The notes under the pieces: generated by a model
The model's database searches: none
What the model was told of the DNA's origin: nothing
Seen by the model: the letters and a program-made list of their open reading frames with translations, nothing else
Assembly: GCA_029432815.1 (NCBI GenBank)
Contig: JAROBA010000014.1
Span: forward strand, 1 to 64,000
DNA: 64,000 nucleotides
Direction of reading: 5' to 3'
Origin: Pontiellaceae bacterium B1224
GTDB lineage: Bacteria > Verrucomicrobiota > Kiritimatiellia > Kiritimatiellales > Pontiellaceae
In this document: piece after piece, positions 35,108 to 44,268 of the stretch
How positions within the stretch are numbered: the stretch's first letter is position 1
Layout: every line of letters starts with the position of its first letter
Made by a program: the position numbers and the translations under genes

Positions 35108-36286
35108 ATGTTGGTGCATTTTTCGGGGAAGAGGTTGATGTGGGGCGCGCTGGGGCTGCAGCTCATGTTGTTTGGTTTCCAGCCTTTGGAAGCGGCGACC
35201 TTTCTAGGGCAGTCGACCAACACCCGGGATGTAAACGATGACGATGATGAGGAGGAGGAAGAGAAAGGCTGGTTTTCCCTGAGCACGGCTTCCTCTTCGG
35301 AAAAATCTTCTTCAAAGGAAACCGTGCAGGTGGTGTCCGGTGGGACAACCGGCTCATCCAGCTATTGGAAAGATCTACAGGAAGAGGTGAGTGCAGATGT
35401 GCCCGAGGATTGGCTCCCGAATCGGTTGAGGACCAGTTTTGAAATCGGCCTGCAGCATTGGGAGCCAATCAGCAAAAGCGGGCAGTATACGGCTGACTAT
35501 GACATTGATCCGGTAACGGTCACCACGCTTGATGCCTCAGTTCGTGTGAAGAGCTGGGTGTTTATGATGGACTACAAAACCTCGCTGACGGACCCGGAAA
35601 ACATGAAAAACCTGCTCGCTCAGGTTTCGCGGATCACGCCGGGGGAGGGCATGTGGTGGAGTCTCTATGTGGAAAAGGGGCACGTTGAGGGTTCGGCCAA
35701 AACAGAGGACGCGTTGGGAAATCCGGTGGAATATGGTGTGGATACCGAGTGGAACCGCATCGGTATTGAGCTGCGAACCTACAGGGGTATTTATGGCGGT
35801 TTGGTCTGGGAGGATCTCTCGATGCCGGCAATTCACACCTTCAATAACGAGAACATCGCTTTTGCTGTTTTTGATGACCAAACGCAGGCCCGCACACTTT
35901 CGTTGGCGATCGGGTATGATAAAGCACGTTATCTGATGAATAATTTTGAAGAGGGCGGCGCCTGGGCCTGGGCGCTGGAAGGTTCAATCGGGTTGGGGTG
36001 GCTCAGCTATTCTGAAGATGAAGCACGGGATTTTATTGAAGCGCAGGGCTACGATTTCAACTCCAACAATTTTCTGATTGCCGGGGCGATTGATGGTCGG
36101 CTGGGTTATACCTACTCCAAGGAATTCTGGGGCTGCGACACGCAGTGCTTTGTCGGGGGCCGTTTGCGGGCGTCCGGCTGGATGAATTGGGTAGGGGATG
36201 ACACGGAGTCGGATACCTTGGATCTGGATACCGGCTTCGGGCTCATTACGCCCGGCATTTTTGCCCGTTTTTCACTGCAGTGGTAA
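35108..36286 (+). CDS. Probable outer-membrane beta-barrel protein
   Basis: 392 aa from ATG 35108, preceded by AGGGGA and opening a signal peptide that ends near PLEAA; an upstream start at 35078 is less likely. An acidic run (DDDDEEEEE, about 45-53) and a Ser/Thr-rich linker precede a region of amphipathic strands (from about residue 110). The protein ends in FARFSLQW, with the C-terminal aromatic residue typical of barrels inserted by the BAM complex. No family recognised. Tail-to-tail with the next barrel gene, five bases apart. Confidence 0.65.
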   Translation: MLVHFSGKRLMWGALGLQLMLFGFQPLEAATFLGQSTNTRDVNDDDDEEEEEKGWFSLSTASSSEKSSSKETVQVVSGGTTGSSSYWKDLQEEVSADVPEDWLPNRLRTSFEIGLQHWEPISKSGQYTADYDIDPVTVTTLDASVRVKSWVFMMDYKTSLTDPENMKNLLAQVSRITPGEGMWWSLYVEKGHVEGSAKTEDALGNPVEYGVDTEWNRIGIELRTYRGIYGGLVWEDLSMPAIHTFNNENIAFAVFDDQTQARTLSLAIGYDKARYLMNNFEEGGAWAWALEGSIGLGWLSYSEDEARDFIEAQGYDFNSNNFLIAGAIDGRLGYTYSKEFWGCDTQCFVGGRLRASGWMNWVGDDTESDTLDLDTGFGLITPGIFARFSLQW

Positions 36287-36291
36287 GGTTG

Positions 36292-37569
36292 CTAGAATGA
36301 TTGGCCGAACATGGCGGCAATAGACATGCCTTCCGGCGACATCATGAAATCGATGCGGGCCACGCCGGTATCGAACATGCCGCGGAAGCCGATGCCGGCA
36401 TCGTATTTCATATCGGTATGCAGGGTGTTGAAGTTCCAGGTCGGGGCCACCCGGCCGGCTTCTCCAACGAGTACCATCTGCCACCAGCGAATCTTCAGGG
36501 GCTTCAGCCAGCCGACTCGGCCGAGCGGTTGCCATTCCGGCATAATGCGATACTCCGCGGTGTAATAAATCGCGGCTTTGTCGTGAAACCGATAGGAGGG
36601 ATAGGCACGCATGCGCCATAAACCTCCCAGTGTCGGTCCGGCGAAGTAGGGCGGCTTTCCGCTGAAATCTGCGGCGCCGACATCGTAGGAGAGCGAATAG
36701 GCCGCCCACCAGGAAAGGGCGATGGTTTGCTGTTTGGTCCAGGAAGTGTTGGGCAGTGGAATATAGCCGTCGATCTGCCCATCAACCATAGTCCATTGAC
36801 GGCTGTCGGTGAGCCAGTCGGGATCGTAGGTATAGCCGGCGGAGACTTTATAACCGCGGTGCGGATTGGGGATGAAGTCCGTATTGTCGCATTCAAATCC
36901 CGCTCTGAAATTCAGCGTTTCAACCCCTTCAATGTCGGTATATTGCTGTTGATAATAGGGCGTCAGAATGAGTGTGCTTTTCCCGCTTTTTAAGGGGTTC
37001 CACGATTCCGCTCCGCTGGGATTGTCGACCAGTCGCCCTTCGCTCACAAGATAGGTGTGTAGAGCCTGTTCCGCATAATTCCCGATCGGAAGGGTGTAGC
37101 GCATTTCTAAATTGACGATGGCTTCCTGCTCGTTGACCTCAATAAAATTTTCTTCATTGGAGTCGTTTGAGCCGGCCGGCGGCTGGCCCGCATAATCGGG
37201 ATTACCCTGAACGTAAACGCGCATCTGGGTGTAGCGCCCCAACGTGGCGTACGGGCGAATGTAAAAGCGTTCGGTTTTTGGAATCCGGATGTTGTATCCT
37301 CCTAATAAGGCTAACCACGATCCGTTTGCTGTGGCGTAGGCGGTCCCGTAGTACGTTGTTTCGGGGCTGTTGTCGGAGCTGTAGCTCCCGCCCAGACCGA
37401 TACCGAAATCCAGAACATCGGTTGAGAAAAAATAGGGAATCAGTAACTTATGGGTTCGGATTTTACCTTCTGCATCGTCGCTTTTTATTATGTATTGCGC
37501 GTTGGTTTCCATGGATTGGAAGGTGAGCAGGAGCGCAAGTATTGATAACTCGAAGATGGATTTTCTCAT
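36292..37569 (-). CDS. Omp85-type surface-antigen barrel without POTRA domains
   Basis: 425 aa. A signal peptide (about 1-24) is followed at once by beta strands; no POTRA repeats. The region GGLWRMRAYPSYRFHDKAAI then YYTAEYR matches the conserved lid/loop of Omp85 barrels, and the end GVARIDFMMS...GQSF matches the last strand signature. It resembles stand-alone barrels of the bacterial surface antigen family rather than full BamA or TamA. Divergent from the M48 lipoprotein gene, with only 44 bases between starts. Confidence 0.8.
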   Translation of the reverse strand: MRKSIFELSILALLLTFQSMETNAQYIIKSDDAEGKIRTHKLLIPYFFSTDVLDFGIGLGGSYSSDNSPETTYYGTAYATANGSWLALLGGYNIRIPKTERFYIRPYATLGRYTQMRVYVQGNPDYAGQPPAGSNDSNEENFIEVNEQEAIVNLEMRYTLPIGNYAEQALHTYLVSEGRLVDNPSGAESWNPLKSGKSTLILTPYYQQQYTDIEGVETLNFRAGFECDNTDFIPNPHRGYKVSAGYTYDPDWLTDSRQWTMVDGQIDGYIPLPNTSWTKQQTIALSWWAAYSLSYDVGAADFSGKPPYFAGPTLGGLWRMRAYPSYRFHDKAAIYYTAEYRIMPEWQPLGRVGWLKPLKIRWWQMVLVGEAGRVAPTWNFNTLHTDMKYDAGIGFRGMFDTGVARIDFMMSPEGMSIAAMFGQSF

Positions 37570-37613
37570 GGATGAACCCTATCTTCTAAATCGATTAATG
37601 AGCAAGGGTATTT

Positions 37614-38411
37614 ATGAAAGACAAGATTGGTAAAGTAATTATTTCTGTGTGTGCGGTTTTAATGACTGGCTGTTCAACCGTTCCAATCACAGGAAGAAAA
37701 CAGCTCAAGATTATTCCGGAACAGCAGATGATTGCGCAAAGCGCAGTGAGCTATGCCGAGGTCATCAGCGAAGGGCCGCTTTCAACCAACAAAGAACAGA
37801 CCGAGCAAATCCAGCGCGTGGGCGAGCGTATTGCCGCCGCCGTTGAAGCCTATTTGGCGGCGAACAATCAACTGGATTTAATTGATGGATTCGATTGGCA
37901 GTTCAACCTCATCGACGACGACGTGCCGAACGCCTGGTGTATGCCGGGAGGGAAAGTGGTCTTTTACACGGGGATTCTTCCCTACACAAAGGATGAAAAC
38001 GGGATTGCGGTGGTGATGGGGCACGAAATCGCGCATGCCATTGCCGGCCACGGAACCGAGCGGGTCAGCCACCAGATGATTCAGCAGGGCGGGGGAGTTC
38101 TCGCAGCCTATTTCAGTAAAGACTCCGACTATCATGAGGCCGTCATGATGGCCTACGGGCTGGGCTCGCAATACGGCGTCATGCTTCCATATTCCCGCGG
38201 GCATGAGAGCGAGGCCGACCACATGGGACTCATTTTTATGGCCATGGCAGGCTATAATCCGGAAGATGCCGTTGAATTCTGGCAGCGCATGGGAGCAGCC
38301 GGCGGTGACAAACCTCCCGAATTTTTAAGTACCCATCCCTCCGACCAAACTCGGGTCCGCGAGCTGCGCGAACACATGCCCGAAGCGCTGGAATATTATA
38401 CCCCTCAATAA
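37614..38411 (+). CDS. M48-family metalloprotease lipoprotein
   Basis: 265 aa. Lipoprotein signal with LMTGCSTVPITGRKQL, a family hallmark right after the lipid Cys. Zinc site HEIAH (about 137-141) with the third-ligand Glu in HESEADHMGL. Resembles BepA/LoiP-type periplasmic proteases that clear misassembled outer-membrane proteins. Its divergence from an Omp85-type barrel gene fits such a role. Confidence 0.9.
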   Translation: MKDKIGKVIISVCAVLMTGCSTVPITGRKQLKIIPEQQMIAQSAVSYAEVISEGPLSTNKEQTEQIQRVGERIAAAVEAYLAANNQLDLIDGFDWQFNLIDDDVPNAWCMPGGKVVFYTGILPYTKDENGIAVVMGHEIAHAIAGHGTERVSHQMIQQGGGVLAAYFSKDSDYHEAVMMAYGLGSQYGVMLPYSRGHESEADHMGLIFMAMAGYNPEDAVEFWQRMGAAGGDKPPEFLSTHPSDQTRVRELREHMPEALEYYTPQ

Positions 38412-38535
38412 TAAATTCTGTTGCGTCCAATATTCCGCCGGCGTATACGTTCGATTGTGTGTCTCATGTACGGATTCATGATTGGGATTGATTAGTACAG
38501 GAGCCTAAATAAATCCTTATTCAGGAGGATGGAAT

Positions 38536-39090
38536 ATGAAAAAATGGTTGGTAATTGCATTGGTAGCATGTGTTGCAGCAGGTGTGCAGGCAGCTGAAGA
38601 AACGACAGATGATTCCGCCAGGAAAAAGGTCAAAAATACTTCGATCACTAAAGATCAATTCATGAAAAAAATGAAAGCCGATGTAGAAAAAGTCGGGGAT
38701 GTATTTGATCCGGCCAAAGCCAATGCTGAGTTTAAGAAACTCGATAAAGATGGCGATGGAAAACTGACGGGTGCTGAAATGCCGAAGAAAAAAGGCAAAG
38801 TTACAGCGAATGACGAAGGAAAAGCCAAGGATCAGGACGAAACTGCACCCGCCGCTCCTACTGAAACTAAGAAGCGAGAACAGAAACCCGTAACCAAAGA
38901 AATATACGTTGCGAATCAGAAAAAGATGGCTGAGAGAAAAGGCGTTGATTTCGATCAGACTGCCGCCGAAGCTAAATTTACTAAAATGGATAAAAACAAA
39001 GACGGTACACTGACTGCGGATGAAATGCCGAAGAGAAAACCTAAAGCCAAGGCGAAGGCTGAAGAAACTGCCACTGATTCAGACGAATAA
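38536..39090 (+). CDS. Secreted EF-hand-containing protein
   Basis: 184 aa. Signal peptide (1-19, ending VQA). Two EF-hand-like calcium loops: DKDGDGKLTGAE (about 73-84) and DKNKDGTLTADE (about 155-166). Each is followed by MPK(K/R)K and preceded by an FxKM/FKKL helix, so the protein is an internal duplication of about 80 residues with a Lys/Glu/Ala-rich linker. Strong Shine-Dalgarno AGGAGG upstream. Calcium binding is likely; role unknown. Confidence 0.8.
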   Translation: MKKWLVIALVACVAAGVQAAEETTDDSARKKVKNTSITKDQFMKKMKADVEKVGDVFDPAKANAEFKKLDKDGDGKLTGAEMPKKKGKVTANDEGKAKDQDETAPAAPTETKKREQKPVTKEIYVANQKKMAERKGVDFDQTAAEAKFTKMDKNKDGTLTADEMPKRKPKAKAKAEETATDSDE

Positions 39091-39110
39091 GTAATCAGAT
39101 GATTTGATGA

Positions 39111-39136
39111 AGCCCCGGGTTTCCCGGGGCTTTTTT
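39111..39136 (+). terminator. Terminator after EF-hand gene
   Basis: AGCCCCGGG / CCCGGGGCT, TTT loop, then six T. Confidence 0.93.
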
Positions 39137-39186
39137 GTGCCCGGCCGAAACTTTTATTTGCAGGGTGTTAGGCGGCGATTCGTCTT

Positions 39187-39201
39187 TTCCAACCATTGGA
39201 A
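39187..39201. repeat. Palindrome TTCCAANNNTTGGAA, exact copy 7
   Basis: Spacer CCA; ends 18 bases before the mnmE start at 39220, in its untranslated leader. Confidence 0.95.
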
Positions 39202-39219
39202 ATCGTTATCATGCCGCGC

Positions 39220-40602
39220 ATGTCACTTTATAATCCAGATACGATAGCGGCCATTGCCACGCCTCCGGGCGAGGGCGGTGTGGGTATTGTCCGAATCTCC
39301 GGTTCCGAGGTTTGGAAGATTGCCGATAAACTTTTCCAACCTTTGGATAAAACCGTCGTCTCCGAACGGGCGCACGGAACCTTCGCCTACGGCAAAGTGC
39401 TGGATGCCGACGGCGCGGAAATTGACACCGGCCTCGCGCTGATTATGCGCGCCCCGAATAGTTATACCCGCGAAGATGTCGTCGAAATTCAGGGCCACGG
39501 CGGCGCCGTCGGGATGCGCCGAATTCTGCGCCGATGTCTGGAAGCCGGTGCGCGAATGGCCGAACCCGGCGAGTTTACCAAACGCGCTTTCCTCAACGGC
39601 CGGATCGACCTGCTGCAGGCGGAAGGCATTTTCGACCTGATCCGTGCGCGGTCCGACCGCGCCGCATCGGCTGCCCTCGAGCAGATGGAAGGGCGGCTCA
39701 GTTCTAAATTCAACCTCATCTACGAGGCTTTTCTCGAAGTGGCCGCCAATCTGGAAACCACCCTCGATTTTGTGGAAGACGAGCTTCCCGACGATGTGTT
39801 TTCCGGGATCGCAGACCTTTTAGACCGAACCTTCCAATCATTGGATAAATTGCTCGACACCTGGGACGAAGGCCGCCTGCTGCGCGAAGGCGCGCGGGTC
39901 GTCATTCTCGGTCGACCGAACGCCGGGAAATCAACGCTGCTGAATGCCTTGCTCGGATTCGACCGGGCGATTGTTTCAAGCACCGCCGGAACCACACGCG
40001 ATACGATTGAAGAAGGTTTTGTGCTCGATGGAATCCCGCTGCGGGTCATCGACACCGCCGGGCTGCGCGAAACCGACTGCGACATCGAGGCCGAAGGCAT
40101 CCGCCGAGCGGAAGCCCATTCTCAAGAGGCGAATCTGTCGATCTATCTGCTCGATGCTTCCGAACCGTTGCACGAAGAAGATCGGGCCCGTCTGGAAAAA
40201 CTCGATCCTGCCAAGAGCGTGGTTGTATTGAATAAGGTAGATCTGGGAAACAAAGTTTCAAGTTTCAAGTTTCAGGTTTCAAGTTTCGTTGAAGCGAGTT
40301 TGATTTCGGGAACCGGAATTGGTGAGCTGAAACAGGCCATGGCCGAAGCACTTGAAAAAGGAGCCGATTTGCAGGCTCCGCCCCATGCCGTAATATCCGA
40401 GCGGCACCGTCATTTGCTGATAAAATCGCACCAGGAAGCTCGGCAGGCCCGCGCTTTTTTGAATCAGAATGTGGAGGAAAATGCCGTGCTGGCCGCCGAG
40501 CATTTGCGTTCGGCCCTTGAATATCTGGGGCAGGTGACAGGCCGGCAATATCACGAAGAGCTGCTGGACAACATCTTCTCGCGCTTCTGCATTGGGAAAT
40601 AA
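39220..40602 (+). CDS. mnmE: tRNA modification GTPase MnmE
   Basis: 460 aa from ATG 39220 (MSLYNPDTIAAIATPPGEGG, the family start); ATG 39211 and TTG 39196 are in-frame alternatives. The N-terminal formyl-THF-binding domain and helical domain flank a G domain with GRPNAGKST, TAGTTRD, DTAGLRE and NKVDL. It ends in the invariant FCIGK, whose Cys is needed for U34 modification with MnmG. Five 7-base repeats (40254-40288) insert about 12 residues just after NKVDL. Three one-mismatch palindrome copies lie inside the gene. Confidence 0.96.
   Translation: MSLYNPDTIAAIATPPGEGGVGIVRISGSEVWKIADKLFQPLDKTVVSERAHGTFAYGKVLDADGAEIDTGLALIMRAPNSYTREDVVEIQGHGGAVGMRRILRRCLEAGARMAEPGEFTKRAFLNGRIDLLQAEGIFDLIRARSDRAASAALEQMEGRLSSKFNLIYEAFLEVAANLETTLDFVEDELPDDVFSGIADLLDRTFQSLDKLLDTWDEGRLLREGARVVILGRPNAGKSTLLNALLGFDRAIVSSTAGTTRDTIEEGFVLDGIPLRVIDTAGLRETDCDIEAEGIRRAEAHSQEANLSIYLLDASEPLHEEDRARLEKLDPAKSVVVLNKVDLGNKVSSFKFQVSSFVEASLISGTGIGELKQAMAEALEKGADLQAPPHAVISERHRHLLIKSHQEARQARAFLNQNVEENAVLAAEHLRSALEYLGQVTGRQYHEELLDNIFSRFCIGK
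40254..40288 (+). repeat. Heptanucleotide tandem repeat inside mnmE
   Basis: Five near-identical 7-base units (AGTTTCA, with variants GGTTTCA and AGTTTCG) encode a Ser/Phe/Gln/Val-rich insert between the G4 (NKVD) and G5 (ISGTGIG) motifs. Confidence 0.9.
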
Positions 40603-40633
40603 GGGTTGAATCTGGGGCGCAGACGGGTAGATT

Positions 40634-40648
40634 TTCCAACCTTTGGAA
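40634..40648. repeat. Palindrome TTCCAANNNTTGGAA, exact copy 8
   Basis: Spacer CCT; arms extend to 9 bp (ATTTTCCAA / TTGGAAAAT). Lies 19 bases before the hisD start. Confidence 0.95.
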
Positions 40649-40667
40649 AATTTATGAGGATTTCGTT

Positions 40668-41975
40668 ATGAGCAGAACTTATGCACCGATCGTTAAATGG
40701 GGCACCGATAAAAAATACAAGAGGGTCGAGGACTTTCTGTTGCGCCCGTCTGTGGAGGTCAAAGCGATGGAGGTGGCGGCCCGTATTTTGGCTCAGGTGA
40801 AGGAGAGCGGAGATAAGGCCGTAATCGATTGTGCGCGCCTTTATGACGGCTCGAATATTTCCACGCGCCGCCTGCGCGTGACTGCGGCTGAAATCGCTGA
40901 GGCTGATAAGCTGGTGGACGATGAATTTAAAGCGGCCGCCAGGGAAGCGCACAAACGGATTGCCGCTTTTTCTGAAAATGGATTGCGCGACGACTGGAAA
41001 ATGGATACGCCGAAAGGCGGCATGCTGGGCGAAAAGTTTGTGGCATTTGATCGCGTCGGCGCATACATCCCCGGCGGTGCGGCCCCGTTGGCATCGACGG
41101 CGCTGATGACCCTGACGCTGGCCAAGGTTGCCGGTGTTCGGGAGCTGGTGGCCTGTTCGCCGGCCGGCGCGGACGGAAAGCTGAATCCGTATGTGATTTA
41201 TGCACTGAATCTGGCGGGGGCGACGGAGATCTATAAAATCGGCGGTGTGCACGCCATCGGTGCGATGGCCTACGGGACCAAATTAATTTCCAAGGTTCGG
41301 AAAATTGTCGGTCCGGGCGGACCGTATGTGACGGCGGCGAAGCGTCAGGTTTATGGTGATGTGGCATTGGATATGGTGGCGGGGCCGAGCGAAATTGCGG
41401 TGCTTTGCGATTCGTCGGCCAACCCGGCACACGTGGCGGCCGATCTGTTATCGCAGGCGGAGCACGGAACCGGCTCGGAAAAAGCATTGCTCGTGACCTC
41501 TTCTCAAAAACAGGCCGAGGCGGTTCGAAAAGAAGTGCTGAAGCAGGCGGCAGCGCTGAGCCGTACCGATCCGGTCAATATGGTGTTGGAAAACGGGATG
41601 CTGCTGGTTGTGGTGAAAAGCGTGAAAGAGGGCATGCTGCTGTGCAATCTCTTCGCACCGGAACACATGGAACTGATTGTGAAGAATCCGGAAAAGTGGG
41701 TGGATCAGGTGGAAAATGCCGGTGCGCTATTTATTGGCGAATGGACCCCTGAATCGGTGGGCGACTTTGCGGCCGGGCCAAGCCATGTGCTGCCAACCGG
41801 AGGAACCGCGGCTTATTTCTCGGGACTGACCGTGGAGGATTTTCGCCGCCGCGTCAGTTTAATCCAATTTACCAAAGAAGATCTCGAAGACACCCTGCCG
41901 GTGGTTGAAGCTTTCGGGCGCATCGAAACGCTCGACGGGCACGCCCGTTCCGCTACGATCCGGTTTGGCAAATAG
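40668..41975 (+). CDS. hisD: Histidinol dehydrogenase
   Basis: 435 aa. Conserved YIPGGAAPLASTALM, the GVHAIGAMAYGT loop, AGPSEIAVLCD, LLSQAEHGTGSEKALLVT (zinc and substrate ligands), EHMELI and AGPSHVLPTGGTA. Performs the last two oxidation steps of histidine synthesis. GAGGA precedes the start. Followed by hisC at 12 bases, a two-gene histidine unit. Confidence 0.97.
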   Translation: MSRTYAPIVKWGTDKKYKRVEDFLLRPSVEVKAMEVAARILAQVKESGDKAVIDCARLYDGSNISTRRLRVTAAEIAEADKLVDDEFKAAAREAHKRIAAFSENGLRDDWKMDTPKGGMLGEKFVAFDRVGAYIPGGAAPLASTALMTLTLAKVAGVRELVACSPAGADGKLNPYVIYALNLAGATEIYKIGGVHAIGAMAYGTKLISKVRKIVGPGGPYVTAAKRQVYGDVALDMVAGPSEIAVLCDSSANPAHVAADLLSQAEHGTGSEKALLVTSSQKQAEAVRKEVLKQAAALSRTDPVNMVLENGMLLVVVKSVKEGMLLCNLFAPEHMELIVKNPEKWVDQVENAGALFIGEWTPESVGDFAAGPSHVLPTGGTAAYFSGLTVEDFRRRVSLIQFTKEDLEDTLPVVEAFGRIETLDGHARSATIRFGK

Positions 41976-41987
41976 GAAGGCGATATT

Positions 41988-43043
41988 ATGAGCAATTTGA
42001 TTAGAAAATCCGTCCAGGCGATGTCGGGCTATGTGCCCGGAGAGCAGCCGAAGGATGCTGACATTGTTAAACTGAATACGAATGAGAATCCGTATCTGCC
42101 TTCGCCGGATGTGCAGGATATTCTGCAGATGGTCGATATTGCAATGCTTTCGCGCTATCCGGATCCGGTTTGTCTGGAGTTGCGCAAGGTGATTGCCGAG
42201 CTACATGGCTGTGCCGTTGAAAATGTATTTGTCGGAAATGGTTCCGATGAAGTGTTGGCATTGGGGATTCGGGCGTTTGTCGAACGTGATGGCTCAGTGG
42301 GCTATTTTGATCCATCGTATTCGCTCTATCCAATTCTTGCGGATATTGAAGACGTGGAAAAACGTCCGGTGGCACTGACTTCGGCGTTTGGCTGGGACCT
42401 GCCGAAGAACTATGACGCGTCGCTCTTTTTGCTGACCAATCCGAACGCACCAACGAGTTTGAAGTTCAACCGGTCTAACGTTGAAACCTTTGCCAAAGGC
42501 TTTGGCGGGGTGGTGCTGATTGATGAAGCCTACGCTGATTTTGCGGATGAAAACTGCATGGATCTGGCATTGGATAATGTGAATGTGCTGGTGGCGCGAA
42601 CGCTATCCAAATCGTATTCGCTGGCAGGAATCCGGTTGGGCTATTGCGTGGGATCGGCGGAGCTGATCGGCGCGATGTTCAAGATTAAGGATTCCTACAA
42701 CGTCAATTATCTGACGCAGGAAGTGGCTCGCGTGGCTGTGCTGGATCAGGACACGATGAAGGCCAATGTTTCGGCGATTGTTGAAACCCGCCGGATGGTT
42801 GCGGAAAAACTGTCGGAGTTCGGCTTCGAGGTTTCGGATTCCCAAACGAACTTTCTATGGGTGAAGCCGCTGGGGATTGGCGCGAAGCCCCTTTTTGACC
42901 GCCTGCGGACGAAAAATATTATTGTCCGGTATTTCGGTAATGATGAGCGGACTAAGGATTATCTGCGGATTACGATCGGAACGGCTCCGGAAATGTTGAA
43001 GTTCCTTGATACGGTTGAAGAAATTGTGAACGGAGATTTCTGA
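41988..43043 (+). CDS. hisC: Histidinol-phosphate aminotransferase
   Basis: 351 aa, PLP-dependent class I/II fold. N-terminal KLNTNENPYLPSP, VFVGNGSDEVL, the Lys in ARTLSKSYSLAGIRLGY (near 208) that binds PLP, and a C-terminal RITIGTAPEM. Converts imidazole acetol phosphate to histidinol phosphate. Its stop TGA overlaps the start of the small DUF6485 gene (TGATG). Confidence 0.95.
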   Translation: MSNLIRKSVQAMSGYVPGEQPKDADIVKLNTNENPYLPSPDVQDILQMVDIAMLSRYPDPVCLELRKVIAELHGCAVENVFVGNGSDEVLALGIRAFVERDGSVGYFDPSYSLYPILADIEDVEKRPVALTSAFGWDLPKNYDASLFLLTNPNAPTSLKFNRSNVETFAKGFGGVVLIDEAYADFADENCMDLALDNVNVLVARTLSKSYSLAGIRLGYCVGSAELIGAMFKIKDSYNVNYLTQEVARVAVLDQDTMKANVSAIVETRRMVAEKLSEFGFEVSDSQTNFLWVKPLGIGAKPLFDRLRTKNIIVRYFGNDERTKDYLRITIGTAPEMLKFLDTVEEIVNGDF

Positions 43044-43243
43044 TGGCGGCTACGTGTTTGAACAGAGCTGAAAACCTTAAACACTGCACCTGCAGCTATG
43101 ACTGCGATAAACGGGGACTTTGTTGCGAATGCGTGGCCTATCACCGTGCAAAGGGCGCCGTTCCCGGTTGCTTTTTTTCAAAAGCAGGCGAGGCTACTTG
43201 GGATCGTTCCGCTGCGAATTTCTGCAAAGATTGCAGGCGCTGA
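43043..43243 (+). CDS. DUF6485 cysteine-rich small protein
   Basis: 66 aa with nine Cys in the pattern C-x-C-x3-C-x5-C-C-x-C, then GCFF and CKDC; also the YHRAKGAVPGCFF tract of the DUF6485 family. Likely metal-binding. Coupled to hisC by a one-base overlap. Confidence 0.7.
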   Translation: MAATCLNRAENLKHCTCSYDCDKRGLCCECVAYHRAKGAVPGCFFSKAGEATWDRSAANFCKDCRR

Positions 43244-43329
43244 TTTCCAACCCTTGGACCGGTCCCGGTTGCTTGACTCCGAGGCGGGTTCCGGCATAAT
43301 ACGAAGCTTTAATTGGGCGGACTGAATTT

Positions 43330-44268
43330 ATGATTAAAGTATCTGGGGTAACGAAACGATTTCCGGCGCGTTTGGCGGTGGATGATGTTTCGTTTGAGGT
43401 GGGCCGGGGAGAGATCGTCGGCTTTCTGGGGCCCAACGGGGCCGGTAAAACGACGACCATGCGTATGTTGACGGGATATCTTCCCATGAATTCCGGAACC
43501 ATCGAGGTGGCCGGCTATGATATTGCCAAACATCCGCAGGAAGTCCGCCGACGTATTGGATATCTCCCGGAGAGCTGTCCGCTCTATCCCGAGATGCGGG
43601 TGGACGAATACCTTAAGTTCCGCGCTTCCCTGAAAGGGGTGAAGATTTCCGCCCGCCGCGCCAAGATTAATGAAGTGAAGGAGCAGTGCGGACTTACAGA
43701 GGTTGGAAAACGCATTATCGGCCAGCTTTCCAAAGGCTTTCGCCAGCGGGTCGGTTTGGCCGACAGTTTGGTGCACGATCCCGATCTGCTGGTTCTGGAT
43801 GAGCCGACTGTGGGATTGGATCCATTTCAGATTCGCCAGGTGCGTGAGCTGATCACCCAGCTGGCAGAACGGCATACCATCCTGCTCTCCACACATATTC
43901 TCCAGGAAGTGGAGGCTATCTGTGAGCGAATCCTGATTATCAGCGATGGAAAGATTGTTGCTTCGGATACGGAAGAAAACCTGCATCGGAAACTGCATGC
44001 CTGTTCCATTATCGAGATGGAAATTCTGGCTGATCAAGAGCGGGCGGTTGAGCGGGTCGGTCAGATGCCCGGACTCGATGTCCGCACGGCAAATGAACTG
44101 GCGGATGGCTGGCTTTGGCTGGAGATTGAAGCCGATTCAGCATCGATGCGAGTTGAGCTTTATAATATGGCGGTGGCCGAAGGCTGGGCACTGCGGGAGC
44201 TTTCGGAGCAGCAGCATTCGCTGGAAGACACGTTTGTTCAAATGACCCGAAAGAAAGGGGAGGCCTAA
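43330..44268 (+). CDS. ABC transporter ATPase, GldA type
   Basis: 312 aa. Walker A GPNGAGKTTTM, LSKGFRQRVGLADSLVHDP signature, Walker B LLVLDEPTVGLDP, switch His in LLSTHILQEVE. The extra C-terminal domain (220-312) fits the GldA/NosF-type ATPases that serve ABC-2 permeases. First gene of a run of six; its stop overlaps the permease start by one base (TAATG). Confidence 0.93.
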   Translation: MIKVSGVTKRFPARLAVDDVSFEVGRGEIVGFLGPNGAGKTTTMRMLTGYLPMNSGTIEVAGYDIAKHPQEVRRRIGYLPESCPLYPEMRVDEYLKFRASLKGVKISARRAKINEVKEQCGLTEVGKRIIGQLSKGFRQRVGLADSLVHDPDLLVLDEPTVGLDPFQIRQVRELITQLAERHTILLSTHILQEVEAICERILIISDGKIVASDTEENLHRKLHACSIIEMEILADQERAVERVGQMPGLDVRTANELADGWLWLEIEADSASMRVELYNMAVAEGWALRELSEQQHSLEDTFVQMTRKKGEA

